Shown here one piece after another: positions 26,422 to 35,053 of a stretch of DNA of 64,000 nt. A program made the position numbers and the translations under genes. Source of the DNA: CAJQQY01 sp964352225 (GTDB taxonomy: Bacteria > Bacteroidota > Bacteroidia > Chitinophagales > Saprospiraceae). The stretch lies in NCBI GenBank assembly GCA_964352225.1, contig CAYGRM010000001.1:1-64000 (forward strand), given 5' to 3'. Below the pieces are notes generated by a model, which was not told the origin of the DNA, ran no database searches, and worked only from the letters and a program-made list of their open reading frames with translations. Position 1 is the stretch's first letter. Every line of letters begins with the position of its first letter.

Positions 26422-27027
26422 TCACTTCGCCCGACTTGTCCATTTCGAATTTTTCACTCGAAATCGCCAATCCCATAATGCACACTCTTCGGCATAGTCT
26501 ATTCCTACTCTAGGGCTTGCAATAATATTTTCCTCCAAAATAACTTCGCCTCGATCTTCAATCCAAATAGAGCTTTTTTCATCTAACAAATTTATTCCAT
26601 TTTGTTTTTTAGAAATACCTAAGGCTTTGGTGAGTGTGCCTGGTCCAGCGGTGAGGTTATATTTTAACTCCACAAATTTTCTACGTTGCAACATTACGTT
26701 TACATTTTCGATAGGTTCGACTGCTCTGATCAATACAGCATGTGCCATTCCCTTGGGAGCGGTGACAATATTGAACAAATGATGAATGCCGTAGCACAAA
26801 TAAATATATGCAGTTCCTCCAGCTTCAAACATTACCTTTGTTCGCTCAGTAAAACGGTTTAGATGAGCATGACAAGCTTTGTCGTCGGGAGCTCGGTAAG
26901 CTTCCGTTTCTACTATTTTCCCCACAGTAATTTTATCATCAATATTGGTAACGAGGTATTTACCTAGGAGGTCTTTGCTAATTTGGACGACATCTTCTCG
27001 GAGGTAGAAAGATTGGGAGAGTTTCAT
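26422..27027 (-). CDS. mpg: DNA-3-methyladenine glycosylase (AAG/Mpg family)
   Basis: A 201-residue base-excision-repair glycosylase of the AAG family. Visible family motifs are LGKYLVTN, VETEAYRAPDDKACHAHLNR (the general-base Glu and the Tyr/His base-pocket residues), TAYIYLCYGIHHLFN, VLIRAVEP, NLTAGPGTLTKALGI and PRVGIDYAE. It removes alkylated purines from DNA. It is complete at typical bacterial length. It lies downstream of guaB and is separated from it by the palindrome at 27041-27136. Confidence 0.93.
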   Translation of the reverse strand: MKLSQSFYLREDVVQISKDLLGKYLVTNIDDKITVGKIVETEAYRAPDDKACHAHLNRFTERTKVMFEAGGTAYIYLCYGIHHLFNIVTAPKGMAHAVLIRAVEPIENVNVMLQRRKFVELKYNLTAGPGTLTKALGISKKQNGINLLDEKSSIWIEDRGEVILEENIIASPRVGIDYAEECALWDWRFRVKNSKWTSRAK

Positions 27028-27040
27028 TTTTGCTTTTTTT

Positions 27041-27136
27041 GAATATCGAATAAGGATTTGAAATTTGAAAAGTATTAAACATTATTGTTTTGTCAAACTT
27101 CTCAAACCTCAAATCCTTGTTCATTATTCGATATTC
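27041..27136. repeat. Dispersed GATATTC/GGATTTGAG palindrome, copy 2
   Basis: Left arm GAATATCGAATAAGGATTTG at 27041-27060 and following; right arm ending CAAATCCTTGTTC and ATTCGATATTC at 27136. It fills the gap between guaB and mpg (both minus strand), starting 13 bases from mpg and ending 4 bases before the guaB stop. It could terminate guaB and separate its mRNA from that of mpg. Confidence 0.7.
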
Positions 27137-27140
27137 CCAT

Positions 27141-28643
27141 CTATCGTCTGCTGTAATTAGGTGCTTCTTTAGTGATCACTACATCATGCGGATGACTTTC
27201 ATTCACACCAGCTGCAGTAATTTTAACGAAACTTGCGGTTTGCATTTCCTTAATCGTGTTTGCTCCACAATACCCCATTCCCGCTCGAAGTCCACCGATA
27301 TATTGAACCATCACCTCTGCCAACGAACCTTTGAAAGGTACTCGGCCTTCAATTCCTTCAGGGACTAATTTTTTAATATCATCTTCGACATCTTGGAAGT
27401 AACGATCTTTTGATCCTAATTCCATTGCTCCCAAGGATCCCATCCCTCGATATATTTTAAATTTTCGACCATCAAAAATAATCGTTTCGCCCGGAGCTTC
27501 TTCTACACCTGCAAAAAGAGAACCTGCCATAATTGTATCTGCTCCCGCTGCAACTGCCTTCGCAATATCACCTGTGAATCGAATTCCTCCATCACCAATG
27601 ATCGGCACACCTGTATGCTTGATGGCTGAAGCTGCATTAAAAATTGCAGAAAGTTGTGGAACGCCGACACCGGCAATAACTCTAGTTGTACAAATACTTC
27701 CCGGGCCAACTCCTACTTTTACACCATCTACACCTGCTTCTACAAGTGCTAAAGCACCTGCTCCAGTTGCAACATTCCCACCTATTACCTGCAAGTCTGG
27801 ATATTTTTCTTTGACCAAACGAATCGCATCTAAAACACCTTTTGAATGTCCATGAGCCGTATCGACCGTAATTACATCAACACTTACATTCACTAGCGCA
27901 TCTACTCTTTCCATAATATCATGTGTCACTCCTACCGCTGCCCCAACTACTAATCGGCCATAAGCATCTTTGCAGGAATGAGGATAATCTTCCACTTTCA
28001 TGATATCTTTGTAGGTGATCAACCCAGCTAATTTTCCATAATCATCGACGACAGGTAATTTTTCGATTTTATGTTTTTGTAAAATCTGGGTAGCTTGTTT
28101 GAGGTCAGTTCCAATTGGAGCAACAACCAAATTTTCGGAAGTCATCAAATCTCTAACTGGTCGATTCACCCTAGTTTCGAAACGCAAATCTCGATTGGTC
28201 AAGATTCCAGTTAGAATATTATTTTCATCAATAATTGGAATTCCTCCTATTTTATACTTTTTCATCAAAGCTAAAGCATCTCCAATTTTAGCATCTGCAC
28301 CTAAAGTAACTGGATCGATGATCATTCCACTCTCTGATCGCTTTACACTTCGCACTTGTTCTGCTTGTGCTTCGATTGACATATTTTTATGAATCATCCC
28401 AATCCCTCCCTGACGTGCAATGGCAATGGCCAACTTATTGTCGGTCACAGTATCCATCGCAGCAGAAACTATTGGAATATTTAATCGAAGATCACGCGTC
28501 AGTTGGGTTGAAATATTAACTTCACGAGGTAAAACTTCTGAATACCGGGGAACGAGCAGGACATCATCGAAGGTTAGAGACTCTTCTGTAAATTTATCCT
28601 GATAAGACTGAATCGCCTGTTTGACTGTTTTTTGAATTTCCAT
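27141..28643 (-). CDS. guaB: Inosine-5-prime-monophosphate dehydrogenase
   Basis: IMP dehydrogenase, which oxidises IMP to XMP in guanine nucleotide synthesis. Motifs include [17 protein letters not shown], two CBS domains in the central third ([20 protein letters not shown] and [19 protein letters not shown]), the NAD/IMP core [11 protein letters not shown] and [16 protein letters not shown], the catalytic Cys loop [17 protein letters not shown], and [10 protein letters not shown]. The ATG at 28643 (MEIQK) is preferred over a TTG six bases upstream. A possible -7 box (TAACTTTG, minus strand 28646-28653) is only three bases from the ATG, so the mRNA may have almost no leader, though the expected TTG is missing at the right distance. 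Confidence 0.95.
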   Translation of the reverse strand: MEIQKTVKQAIQSYQDKFTEESLTFDDVLLVPRYSEVLPREVNISTQLTRDLRLNIPIVSAAMDTVTDNKLAIAIARQGGIGMIHKNMSIEAQAEQVRSVKRSESGMIIDPVTLGADAKIGDALALMKKYKIGGIPIIDENNILTGILTNRDLRFETRVNRPVRDLMTSENLVVAPIGTDLKQATQILQKHKIEKLPVVDDYGKLAGLITYKDIMKVEDYPHSCKDAYGRLVVGAAVGVTHDIMERVDALVNVSVDVITVDTAHGHSKGVLDAIRLVKEKYPDLQVIGGNVATGAGALALVEAGVDGVKVGVGPGSICTTRVIAGVGVPQLSAIFNAASAIKHTGVPIIGDGGIRFTGDIAKAVAAGADTIMAGSLFAGVEEAPGETIIFDGRKFKIYRGMGSLGAMELGSKDRYFQDVEDDIKKLVPEGIEGRVPFKGSLAEVMVQYIGGLRAGMGYCGANTIKEMQTASFVKITAAGVNESHPHDVVITKEAPNYSRR

Positions 28644-28751
28644 GCGCAAAGTTAGAATTTTTTTAAAAAAAAGAAATTATGAACAAGTATTTATCTAAAA
28701 ATGTTTTGTCGACTGAAAGGTTTTACATTTTTTTGTAAAAAAGAAAAAAAT

Positions 28752-29198
28752 ATGCTCAGCGTACATTCCGATATTCATTTTATGAAACAAGCTATTTTGG
28801 AAGCCAAGAAGGCTTCTGAAAAAGGAGAAATCCCTGTGGGAGCTGTTGTAGTTTGTGATAATCAAATTATCGCCCGAGCTCACAATCAGACTCAGCTACT
28901 CAATGACGTAACCGCTCATGCAGAGATGTTAGCCATCACCGCTGCTGCTGATCATTTGGGAAATAAGTATTTGCATGACTGTACCTTATATGTCACGCTG
29001 GAGCCTTGCCCAATGTGTGCAGGAGCTGCTGGCTGGGCTCAATTTGGGAAAATTGTCTATGGGGCAAGTGATGACAAAAATGGTTTTATGATTTATGGAA
29101 AAAGGATGCTGCATCCTAAGACGAAAGTTGAGTTTGGAATCTCGCATCAAGAATGTGCGGAATTGATGAGTTCTTTTTTTGAAAAAAAAAGAAGCTAA
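28752..29198 (+). CDS. tadA: tRNA adenosine(34) deaminase TadA-type deaminase
   Basis: A 148-residue zinc deaminase from the ATG at 28752; an in-frame upstream ATG at 28701 would add 17 residues absent from the family. The zinc and catalytic motifs are HAEMLA (H56, E58) and EPCPMCAGA (C86, C89). GEIPVGAVVV near residue 25, AHNQ and YGASDDKNGF fit the TadA family, which turns wobble adenosine 34 to inosine in tRNA-Arg. A broader nucleoside deaminase assignment cannot be fully excluded. It is divergent from guaB and ends at a terminator at 29219. Confidence 0.9.
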   Translation: MLSVHSDIHFMKQAILEAKKASEKGEIPVGAVVVCDNQIIARAHNQTQLLNDVTAHAEMLAITAAADHLGNKYLHDCTLYVTLEPCPMCAGAAGWAQFGKIVYGASDDKNGFMIYGKRMLHPKTKVEFGISHQECAELMSSFFEKKRS

Positions 29199-29218
29199 AA
29201 GAAAGATGAGCTCAAAAC

Positions 29219-29256
29219 ACAAAAGCCATCTCGAATCTTCAAGATGGCTTTTGTTT
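29219..29256 (+). terminator. Intrinsic terminator after tadA
   Basis: The stem AAAAGCCATCT/AGATGGCTTTT lies between the tadA stop and the convergent barrel gene and may serve both. Confidence 0.8.
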
Positions 29257-29301
29257 AAAAAACATGTTCTATTTTATCGTTCCCCTTCAGGGGACAGGGA
29301 C

Positions 29302-30822
29302 TTACAAATCTCTCCTCAATCCAATCATCACCCCAGTTGAAAAATACTTCTGATTTAAAATATAATTATCAAGCGCAAACGATTTCGGGTAAAAACGTGC
29401 ATGTGGTTCAACAATCAATTGCGTCTTTTTACTTGCATTAAATGTGCTTGTCAAATCAAAATTAAATCCTAGTCCCATGAATACACTTAAACCGATATTG
29501 TTTTTAAAGATATCATAATCATCAGGATGTCCTTCTGTAAAATAAACAACTCGATCTTCAAGTGGAGAAAAGAAAGCACCACTTTGCTTCGACATTAAGT
29601 TCAAATAAACTCCTCCATTCACATTTAAATCAAATTTTTTCATCGGAACTTCGTAACCAAAAATAACTGGAATATCAATCATTTTATATTTGTTTCTGAT
29701 ATTCACATCTCGAGTTCCTTCAGTCGTTCCGATCACATTACCATTGGCATCAAGTGTAGTAACAATCTCAGTATATTGAGTTTCCAAAATATCATTAATC
29801 TGAGTGTACACTAATCCTGTTCGGATTGCCCAACCAAACTCAGTCAAAAAATTAACTCTTACTCCGGTATTAAATGAGTAATATGGCTTTTCAGTATCAG
29901 TTCTTAATTGAGCATGATCTCTGAAATCTTCAGATTTATACTCCAAGATTTGGTTGGCATAATCAGGTGAGAAGAATAAATCAACTGACGTGGTAAATCT
30001 AATTTTAGAACCATCAGGTTTCAATCCACAGGTTGGTTCTACCGCTAATCGATAAGGTGATGAATGATAAATTGAACTATTTGCTCTTTGATCTAACCTA
30101 GGTAAATTGAAAACTTCCTCAATTACTTTTTTAGTAGTTGTAATATTTTCACTAGAATTTACCGCTATTGGTTTTTCTTCCAAAGATTTATTTATGGTAC
30201 CGGTAACTTCTTGCGTGTTTAGCAGATTTGAAACCGATGAAGTTGACTGAGCCTCTGTCTCTGATGCTTCCCCTTTTTGAGTAAAAATATTTTGAGGAGG
30301 AGTTGTTTTAAATGAAGTATTTGGATTTGGATTAGAATTTACAATATTAGTATTTCTAAAAGAAGACTCAGATGAAACGTTCAAATCAGGATTAGTTGTT
30401 TCAGCTTTTCCATTTACGACTTCATGATTACTATTTACTGAACTGGTATTATTTATTTCAGTTTTAGAATTCGAAATTTCTACTGCTGTATTTACTAGAC
30501 TTTCATTGTCTATTTTTTCCGTTTTACCTAAAGCAGTTTCCACATCATTAGCATTCAATCTAATAGACATTTCTGATCCAACTGCTTTTGATGAATTATC
30601 ATCTGACGTTAAAAACCAAACTCCGCTTCCACCAACCACTAAAACTAACAATGCCAATAACCAATACCCTTTTCTACCTGAACTCTTCTGTGGTGCAGAT
30701 ATAGGTGCTGCGTCAGCATCTAACGCTTCAGCGATCCCTGCAAATAAATGCATAGGAGTTTCCATGGAGTATTGCTCCATTTTTTCCTTTATGATTCGAT
30801 CTGTTTCTTGGTGCTTTTTCAT
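29302..30822 (-). CDS. Sigma-factor-linked inner-membrane protein with C-terminal outer-membrane barrel-like domain
   Basis: A 506-residue protein starting at ATG 30822, whose first bases overlap the sigma-factor stop (ATGA). Residues 1-50 are polar and cytoplasmic-looking (EMEQYSMETP, FAGIAEALD), then one hydrophobic span (GYWLLALLVLVVGGSGVWFL). A long Ser/Thr/Asn-rich linker covers about residues 75-240. The last ~260 residues are beta-strand-rich with the look of a PorT/outer-membrane-beta-barrel family domain (GVRVNFLTEFGWAIRTGLVY, KFDLNVNGGVYLNLM, GVMIGLRRDL). The gene order suggests an anti-sigma-type regulator, but no zinc anti-sigma motif (HxxxCxxC) is seen. Reaching an OM-type barrel from an inner-membrane anchor is unusual. 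Confidence 0.72.
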   Translation of the reverse strand: MKKHQETDRIIKEKMEQYSMETPMHLFAGIAEALDADAAPISAPQKSSGRKGYWLLALLVLVVGGSGVWFLTSDDNSSKAVGSEMSIRLNANDVETALGKTEKIDNESLVNTAVEISNSKTEINNTSSVNSNHEVVNGKAETTNPDLNVSSESSFRNTNIVNSNPNPNTSFKTTPPQNIFTQKGEASETEAQSTSSVSNLLNTQEVTGTINKSLEEKPIAVNSSENITTTKKVIEEVFNLPRLDQRANSSIYHSSPYRLAVEPTCGLKPDGSKIRFTTSVDLFFSPDYANQILEYKSEDFRDHAQLRTDTEKPYYSFNTGVRVNFLTEFGWAIRTGLVYTQINDILETQYTEIVTTLDANGNVIGTTEGTRDVNIRNKYKMIDIPVIFGYEVPMKKFDLNVNGGVYLNLMSKQSGAFFSPLEDRVVYFTEGHPDDYDIFKNNIGLSVFMGLGFNFDLTSTFNASKKTQLIVEPHARFYPKSFALDNYILNQKYFSTGVMIGLRRDL

Positions 30823-31355
30823 GCTACTATTCTCATTATTTTGGATATTTTGGATTGCAACATTTTCCTTGCTTTTACCAATTGTGAGCGAGAAGTACTT
30901 TCCTGTATTTCTAACTCTTCTGCAATTTCTCGATGGCTAAATCCTTCAATAACGTATAAATTAAAAACAACTCGATATCCATTCGGTAACTCATCTATCA
31001 CTTTCATTAGTTCTTCTTTATACAATGACGCGATCACATCTGGATCCATTGAACCTTCTTGATAATCTTCTAATCCTATTTTTTCTTTTTTAAAACTACT
31101 TTTGTTATAATTTTTCAAAGCAGTATTCACCACTATTCTACGCATCCATCCCTCAAAAGATCCTTTCCCTTCAAACTTTTCTAAATTCTTAAATATTTTT
31201 ATGAACGCATCCTGCAATACATCTTCCGCCTCCATTCGGTGCCGAGTGTATCGTATGCACACCGCCAACAACTTACCTGAGTATTGTTGGAACAATGCTT
31301 TTTGACATTGTCGATCCCCGCGGATGCATCCAGTTATGAGTTCTGTTTGATTCAA
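30819..31355 (-). CDS. ECF-type RNA polymerase sigma factor
   Basis: A 178-residue sigma-70 family factor of the ECF group, with only regions 2 and 4. Region 2 is LLAVCIRYTRHRMEAEDVLQDAFIKIFKNLEKFEG plus SFEGWMRRIVVNTAL; region 4 is VFNLYVIEGFSHREIAEELEIQESTSRSQLVKARKML. Acting with core RNA polymerase, it would read promoters of envelope or stress genes. The promoter targets are unknown. It overlaps by four bases with the downstream transmembrane/barrel gene, indicating translational coupling. The N-terminus has no extension. Confidence 0.95.
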   Translation of the reverse strand: MNQTELITGCIRGDRQCQKALFQQYSGKLLAVCIRYTRHRMEAEDVLQDAFIKIFKNLEKFEGKGSFEGWMRRIVVNTALKNYNKSSFKKEKIGLEDYQEGSMDPDVIASLYKEELMKVIDELPNGYRVVFNLYVIEGFSHREIAEELEIQESTSRSQLVKARKMLQSKISKIMRIVA

Positions 31356-31922
31356 GTGTGATTATTTTAGCCTACCGTTTACACGGCAATGTGTTCGTTT
31401 AAAGCAATCAAAAAAGGAATTTGGGTGAGTTCTTTCTTAATTAAGAAAAAAGCAAAAAAGTGTCTTTTTTAAAATTAAGAAAAAAAACTCAGAACACAAG
31501 GTTCTAGTTTTGATTTTATTTGATTAAAAATAGGCTAAACATAGGAAATGAGTAGATAATGAATTCCAAAAATTAGAACTCATTGTTTGCTCATTCCTTA
31601 AAATTACGTAAGTCAGAATCTGCTTAAGATTCGACTTACGCATTTTAAAAGTGGGACGGTAATCAGGATCTGATTCATAGTAAAATGAATCATTTTTTTT
31701 TACCATTTCTTGAATCTTTGAGTGGGAGTTATTCCGAAAATTGCTGTTGTCAGAATTGGCTTTTTGGCTAGTGATAAGTGATGAACTATGAGTCTTATAA
31801 CTCATCACTTAAAAAAACCCTCTTCTCAAAGAACTCACTAAATTGACAAAGAACTTTTTTATACCCTGATTTCCTATCCCGTTTTCAAAATTTTAAAAAG
31901 TATGTTTTGACTTTATTTCAAA
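31356..31922. other. Intergenic region with two hairpins
   Basis: About 570 AT-rich bases between the sigma gene and the regulatory-domain lipoprotein gene. It holds an imperfect hairpin (CGTAAGTC/GACTTACG arms, about 31609-31642) and the TGATGAGT-type repeat at 31770-31810. A 94-codon reading frame on the minus strand runs across both repeats and is not counted as a gene. Confidence 0.5.
31770..31810. repeat. Dispersed TGATGAGT-type hairpin, copy 2
   Basis: AGTGATAAGTGATGAACTATGAGT is shared in parts with the copies at 59401 and 41031. The arms AAGTGATGA...ACTCATCACTT form a short hairpin. It lies about 110 bases beyond the stop of the minus-strand lipoprotein gene. Confidence 0.6.
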
Positions 31923-33272
31923 TTAAAAACATACGCTAATTTCTCCCGTTTCAGTATTCGCAATTATTTCTAACTGCAATGGTTCACTCTGTTTTGAATT
32001 TTCCACATCGTAAGCCACCAAAGTTGCTGAAGTAAAATCACAGGCATTAATATCGCCTTTGAATATTCCATCAGAAAAAGGGAAAAAATAGGTCTTAGTA
32101 TTCACACTTAATATTATGTATCCAATTTGGACATTGTTGTCATTACAATCTAATAACATCCCAGAAATATGGGAAAAATCAGCACTATTATTAATTTTCA
32201 CATTGCTAATTTGAGAGTCGATATCCAACGCTCCAATGGTTGTGCTGTAATCAATATCATTACATTCGTCAAGAACTTTTATTTTTGAGGTTAAATTTTT
32301 CGGAACGTTAGCGTTGAATTTTCCTTCTTCATCAGAGTATCCATATCCTAAAACTCCTCCATTTTCTATCTCGATACTAAATGGCATGTTACTCAAAGTT
32401 TCATCACTCTGACTTTTCAAAACTCCTTTTACTGAAATAAAATCATGAGGAACTGCGATGTTCCAGAAACCAGTTTTTCCAACCTCCGCAACATAATATC
32501 CATTTTGTAAAGTCGCTGTTCCTTCTTCTTTCCACATATTCGTCGCCACATCATAAAACCAAAGACCGAGCGTCGATGGTGCTTGTGCTCCTACTCCATT
32601 TGAAATTGGAAATTTAATTGTCACTTTTTTCCCAGGAACGATGGTCAATTTTTGATTATTCGCATCACTCCAATCGAAAAGAAAAATCCCAAAAGATTCT
32701 AATAATTTTTCGCTATTTGAAATTGTCGTTCCTTTTAAGTCCGTGGGCATTTTTTGCAAGTTTTCTAAAACTTCAGGATTCAAAGAGTACGCTGAAACTT
32801 GTACTTCGTCTGAAAATCCAGTTCCATTTTGACTTAAAACTGCATCAGTTGGAACATCTAAAATAACTCCATCTGGTAACACAACTTCACCTCCCGCTGA
32901 ACCAGCAAAATTAGCAACAACAGTCTTTTCTAATAATTGAATTTGAAGAGAAGCATTACTTTCCTTGGTTGGAAAAACGGCTTGACCTCCAGCAAAATAT
33001 CCATCTTTATTGACGCTCAAAATTGCTCGTTTGGAATCGACTTGAACGTTTTTAAAATAGAAAAAACCATTCGCATCACTCATCCTATCTAGTCCTTCTA
33101 ATTGGATGATTGCACCTTCTATTGGTTGGTTCATCCCATTCAAAATTTGCCCTGAAATATTAGTCATTACCTTATCTTCCGAGAACAATTCGAAAGGGGT
33201 AAAAATATCCTTATCGGGATTGCAGGCAACCAAAAGACAACTAAATAATCCTATGTGAAAAAATCTTTTCAT
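31923..33272 (-). CDS. Lipoprotein with carboxypeptidase-regulatory-like domain
   Basis: A 449-residue product. Signal peptide II with lipobox at residue about 16 (MKRFFHIGLFSCLLVAC) suggests an OM or periplasmic lipoprotein. A regulatory-like beta-sandwich follows (NISGQILNGMNQPIEGAIIQLEG, GFFYFKNVQV), then a ZU5/CARDB-like beta-rich section (GEVVLPDGVILDVPTDAVL, GAQAPSTLGLWFYD, EVGKTGFWNIAVPHDFISVKGV). It ends with another sandwich containing VLDECNDIDYS and GMLLDCNDN. Function unknown; similar proteins are common beside sigma-factor loci in Bacteroidota, but no relation to the sigma gene 567 bases away is shown. Confidence 0.7.
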   Translation of the reverse strand: MKRFFHIGLFSCLLVACNPDKDIFTPFELFSEDKVMTNISGQILNGMNQPIEGAIIQLEGLDRMSDANGFFYFKNVQVDSKRAILSVNKDGYFAGGQAVFPTKESNASLQIQLLEKTVVANFAGSAGGEVVLPDGVILDVPTDAVLSQNGTGFSDEVQVSAYSLNPEVLENLQKMPTDLKGTTISNSEKLLESFGIFLFDWSDANNQKLTIVPGKKVTIKFPISNGVGAQAPSTLGLWFYDVATNMWKEEGTATLQNGYYVAEVGKTGFWNIAVPHDFISVKGVLKSQSDETLSNMPFSIEIENGGVLGYGYSDEEGKFNANVPKNLTSKIKVLDECNDIDYSTTIGALDIDSQISNVKINNSADFSHISGMLLDCNDNNVQIGYIILSVNTKTYFFPFSDGIFKGDINACDFTSATLVAYDVENSKQSEPLQLEIIANTETGEISVCF

Positions 33273-33554
33273 ATTATTTTAAAGTTTTCCAAGAAGTACG
33301 GAGAATTGAGTAAAAACTTAACTAATCACTCAAAACTCGCATACCTTTCTTAGTTTTCTGTAACTTTCCCTTTCTCTAGGGATGAGAGAGATTACTTTGA
33401 CAAGACCTATAATGGAAAAAAAATGCTGCCTGAAAAGGTGGCATTTTCTCATTTTTTTTTACTTTTTTATTTTAATATATAAAACGACTTGAAAAAGTTC
33501 GAAAAAATAAATTTAATCAACTGATAATCAACAGTTTAAACACCAATATTCTTT

Positions 33555-34322
33555 ATGAAAAAATACTTCCTATATTCCTTAATAACTGCTTTTTTATTTT
33601 TTTCATGTAAAAAAGATGATGCCTCAGAATCACCTACCACACTTCAGGCTGTCATCGAAGACCAACCAAATTTGACTCCTTTTAATGAATTAGTGGCTTG
33701 TGCCGCAGGAGGACAAGAGGATTTTTTGGATGATGAGGATTTTCCATTGAGTATGTTTTTTTATCCCGAATTGAACGCTTCGGATTTCAAATATTATGAA
33801 ACTGAGCGTGGCGATGACGACCCCAATGATTTGGATTTGTTTTTAGAAAAAAATGCTTCACATGAGCCTTTGTTCAATGGATTTTTACGACGATTTTTTT
33901 TACCAAAACCTGAAAAAGATGTTTGGGCTCGTGTATCTTTTATCGCCAACGATACGCTATGGTATTGCAAACCAGTTCGATTAAAATATTTTGCAAAACC
34001 AACTCAATATGCTCCTGAATTATGTCAAGTTAATTTAGATAATCCGACGGAACCTATTTTTAGTTGGCAAGATGGAATGGCAGGTGACAACTTCATTTAT
34101 TTTCAAGTGATTAGTGATGAAAATGACAATGCACTTTCGGGGACTTACACCAATGACTTATTTTTTCAATACTATGATATAGACAATGTCGTTTTCAATG
34201 TAACGAGACCGGGGCAAGTTCAACCTTTACAGAATGGATCATCTTACAATTTTACTTTGATGGGAGTGAGTAACGATAATTGGGTGAATTTGATTATGGA
34301 TAAAAACTTTGTAGTACAATAA
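33555..34322 (+). CDS. Hypothetical lipoprotein
   Basis: A 255-residue product of unknown family. A signal peptide II with FFSCKKDD at residue about 19 is followed by an acidic Ser/Asp region, which would give a lipoprotein with a Lys-Lys-Asp-Asp context. The body has Trp/Tyr-rich beta strands (ARVSFIANDTLWYCKPVRL, EPIFSWQDGMAGDNFIYFQVISD) and resembles Ig-like binding modules. It starts a two-gene plus-strand run with the membrane protein 24 bases downstream. No catalytic motif is seen. Confidence 0.6.
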   Translation: MKKYFLYSLITAFLFFSCKKDDASESPTTLQAVIEDQPNLTPFNELVACAAGGQEDFLDDEDFPLSMFFYPELNASDFKYYETERGDDDPNDLDLFLEKNASHEPLFNGFLRRFFLPKPEKDVWARVSFIANDTLWYCKPVRLKYFAKPTQYAPELCQVNLDNPTEPIFSWQDGMAGDNFIYFQVISDENDNALSGTYTNDLFFQYYDIDNVVFNVTRPGQVQPLQNGSSYNFTLMGVSNDNWVNLIMDKNFVVQ

Positions 34323-34346
34323 ATTTCAATCTCAAAAAAGCAAAAA

Positions 34347-34907
34347 ATGAGCGAAATGCAACAGAATGAATCAAGAAAACTTTTTCCAAAATTCTCTCGT
34401 TCAGATGTAACCTCTTTCATTGCTTTAGTCGTTAGTTTAAGTGCGCTAGGTGTTTCAATTTATGAAGCGAACATCATGCGTGAACAGCAAATGATTATGC
34501 AATCCCAACAAAAGACATCTGTTTTTCCATACCTAACTCAAGACCTACGATATTCATTGGGAGGCGATGGTGAATTTATTTATGAGATAGAAAACAAAGG
34601 AATTGGTCCTGCTAAAATTAAATCCGCCACTTTGACTTTGAATGATAAACCGGTAAATTCTTATCTTGAAATTAAAACTGAGTTAGACAAAATCTTCCCA
34701 AAAGAGGCAGATTATGGATTTTCGTTTTCCAATCCTGATGGTTATTTTATTTCTCCCAAAGAACAAATTGTTGCTATTAAAATCACTTATAAAAACTTTG
34801 AAAACAGTATGAATTTGATTCGAAATTTGAACTTTGAATATAACCTTCAATACTGCTCAATTTTTGATGATTGCTGGGAACTAAATTTAGGTGAAAAGGA
34901 AGATTAA
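34347..34907 (+). CDS. Hypothetical single-pass membrane protein
   Basis: A 186-residue protein. The polar N-terminus (MSEMQQNESRKLFPKFSR) is followed by one membrane span (VTSFIALVVSLSALGVSIYEA), a coiled MREQQMIMQSQQK turn and a beta-rich extracytoplasmic domain (FIYEIENKGIGPAKIKSATLTL). The pattern of a membrane-tethered Ig-like domain with an N-terminal helix is common; no family can be named. Close spacing (24 bases) to the preceding lipoprotein suggests an operon, which is weak evidence of joint function. Confidence 0.65.
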   Translation: MSEMQQNESRKLFPKFSRSDVTSFIALVVSLSALGVSIYEANIMREQQMIMQSQQKTSVFPYLTQDLRYSLGGDGEFIYEIENKGIGPAKIKSATLTLNDKPVNSYLEIKTELDKIFPKEADYGFSFSNPDGYFISPKEQIVAIKITYKNFENSMNLIRNLNFEYNLQYCSIFDDCWELNLGEKED

Positions 34908-35053
34908 GGGAAGCATATGGATAATACTAAATTATCCTATCTCATTGTTTTTTTGTCCTCTTCCCTAAAACCCTTTGAAAATAAAGCATTTAGTTTTATC
35001 TTCATTCTGAATTTTCCACTTCTGCGTCCCCTCTCGTGATAATATATCTAATT

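Noticed and set aside
31524..31808. 94-codon minus-strand frame between the sigma and lipoprotein genes
   Set aside because: It runs across two hairpin repeats, has no recognisable domain or signal, and its composition follows the repeat words.
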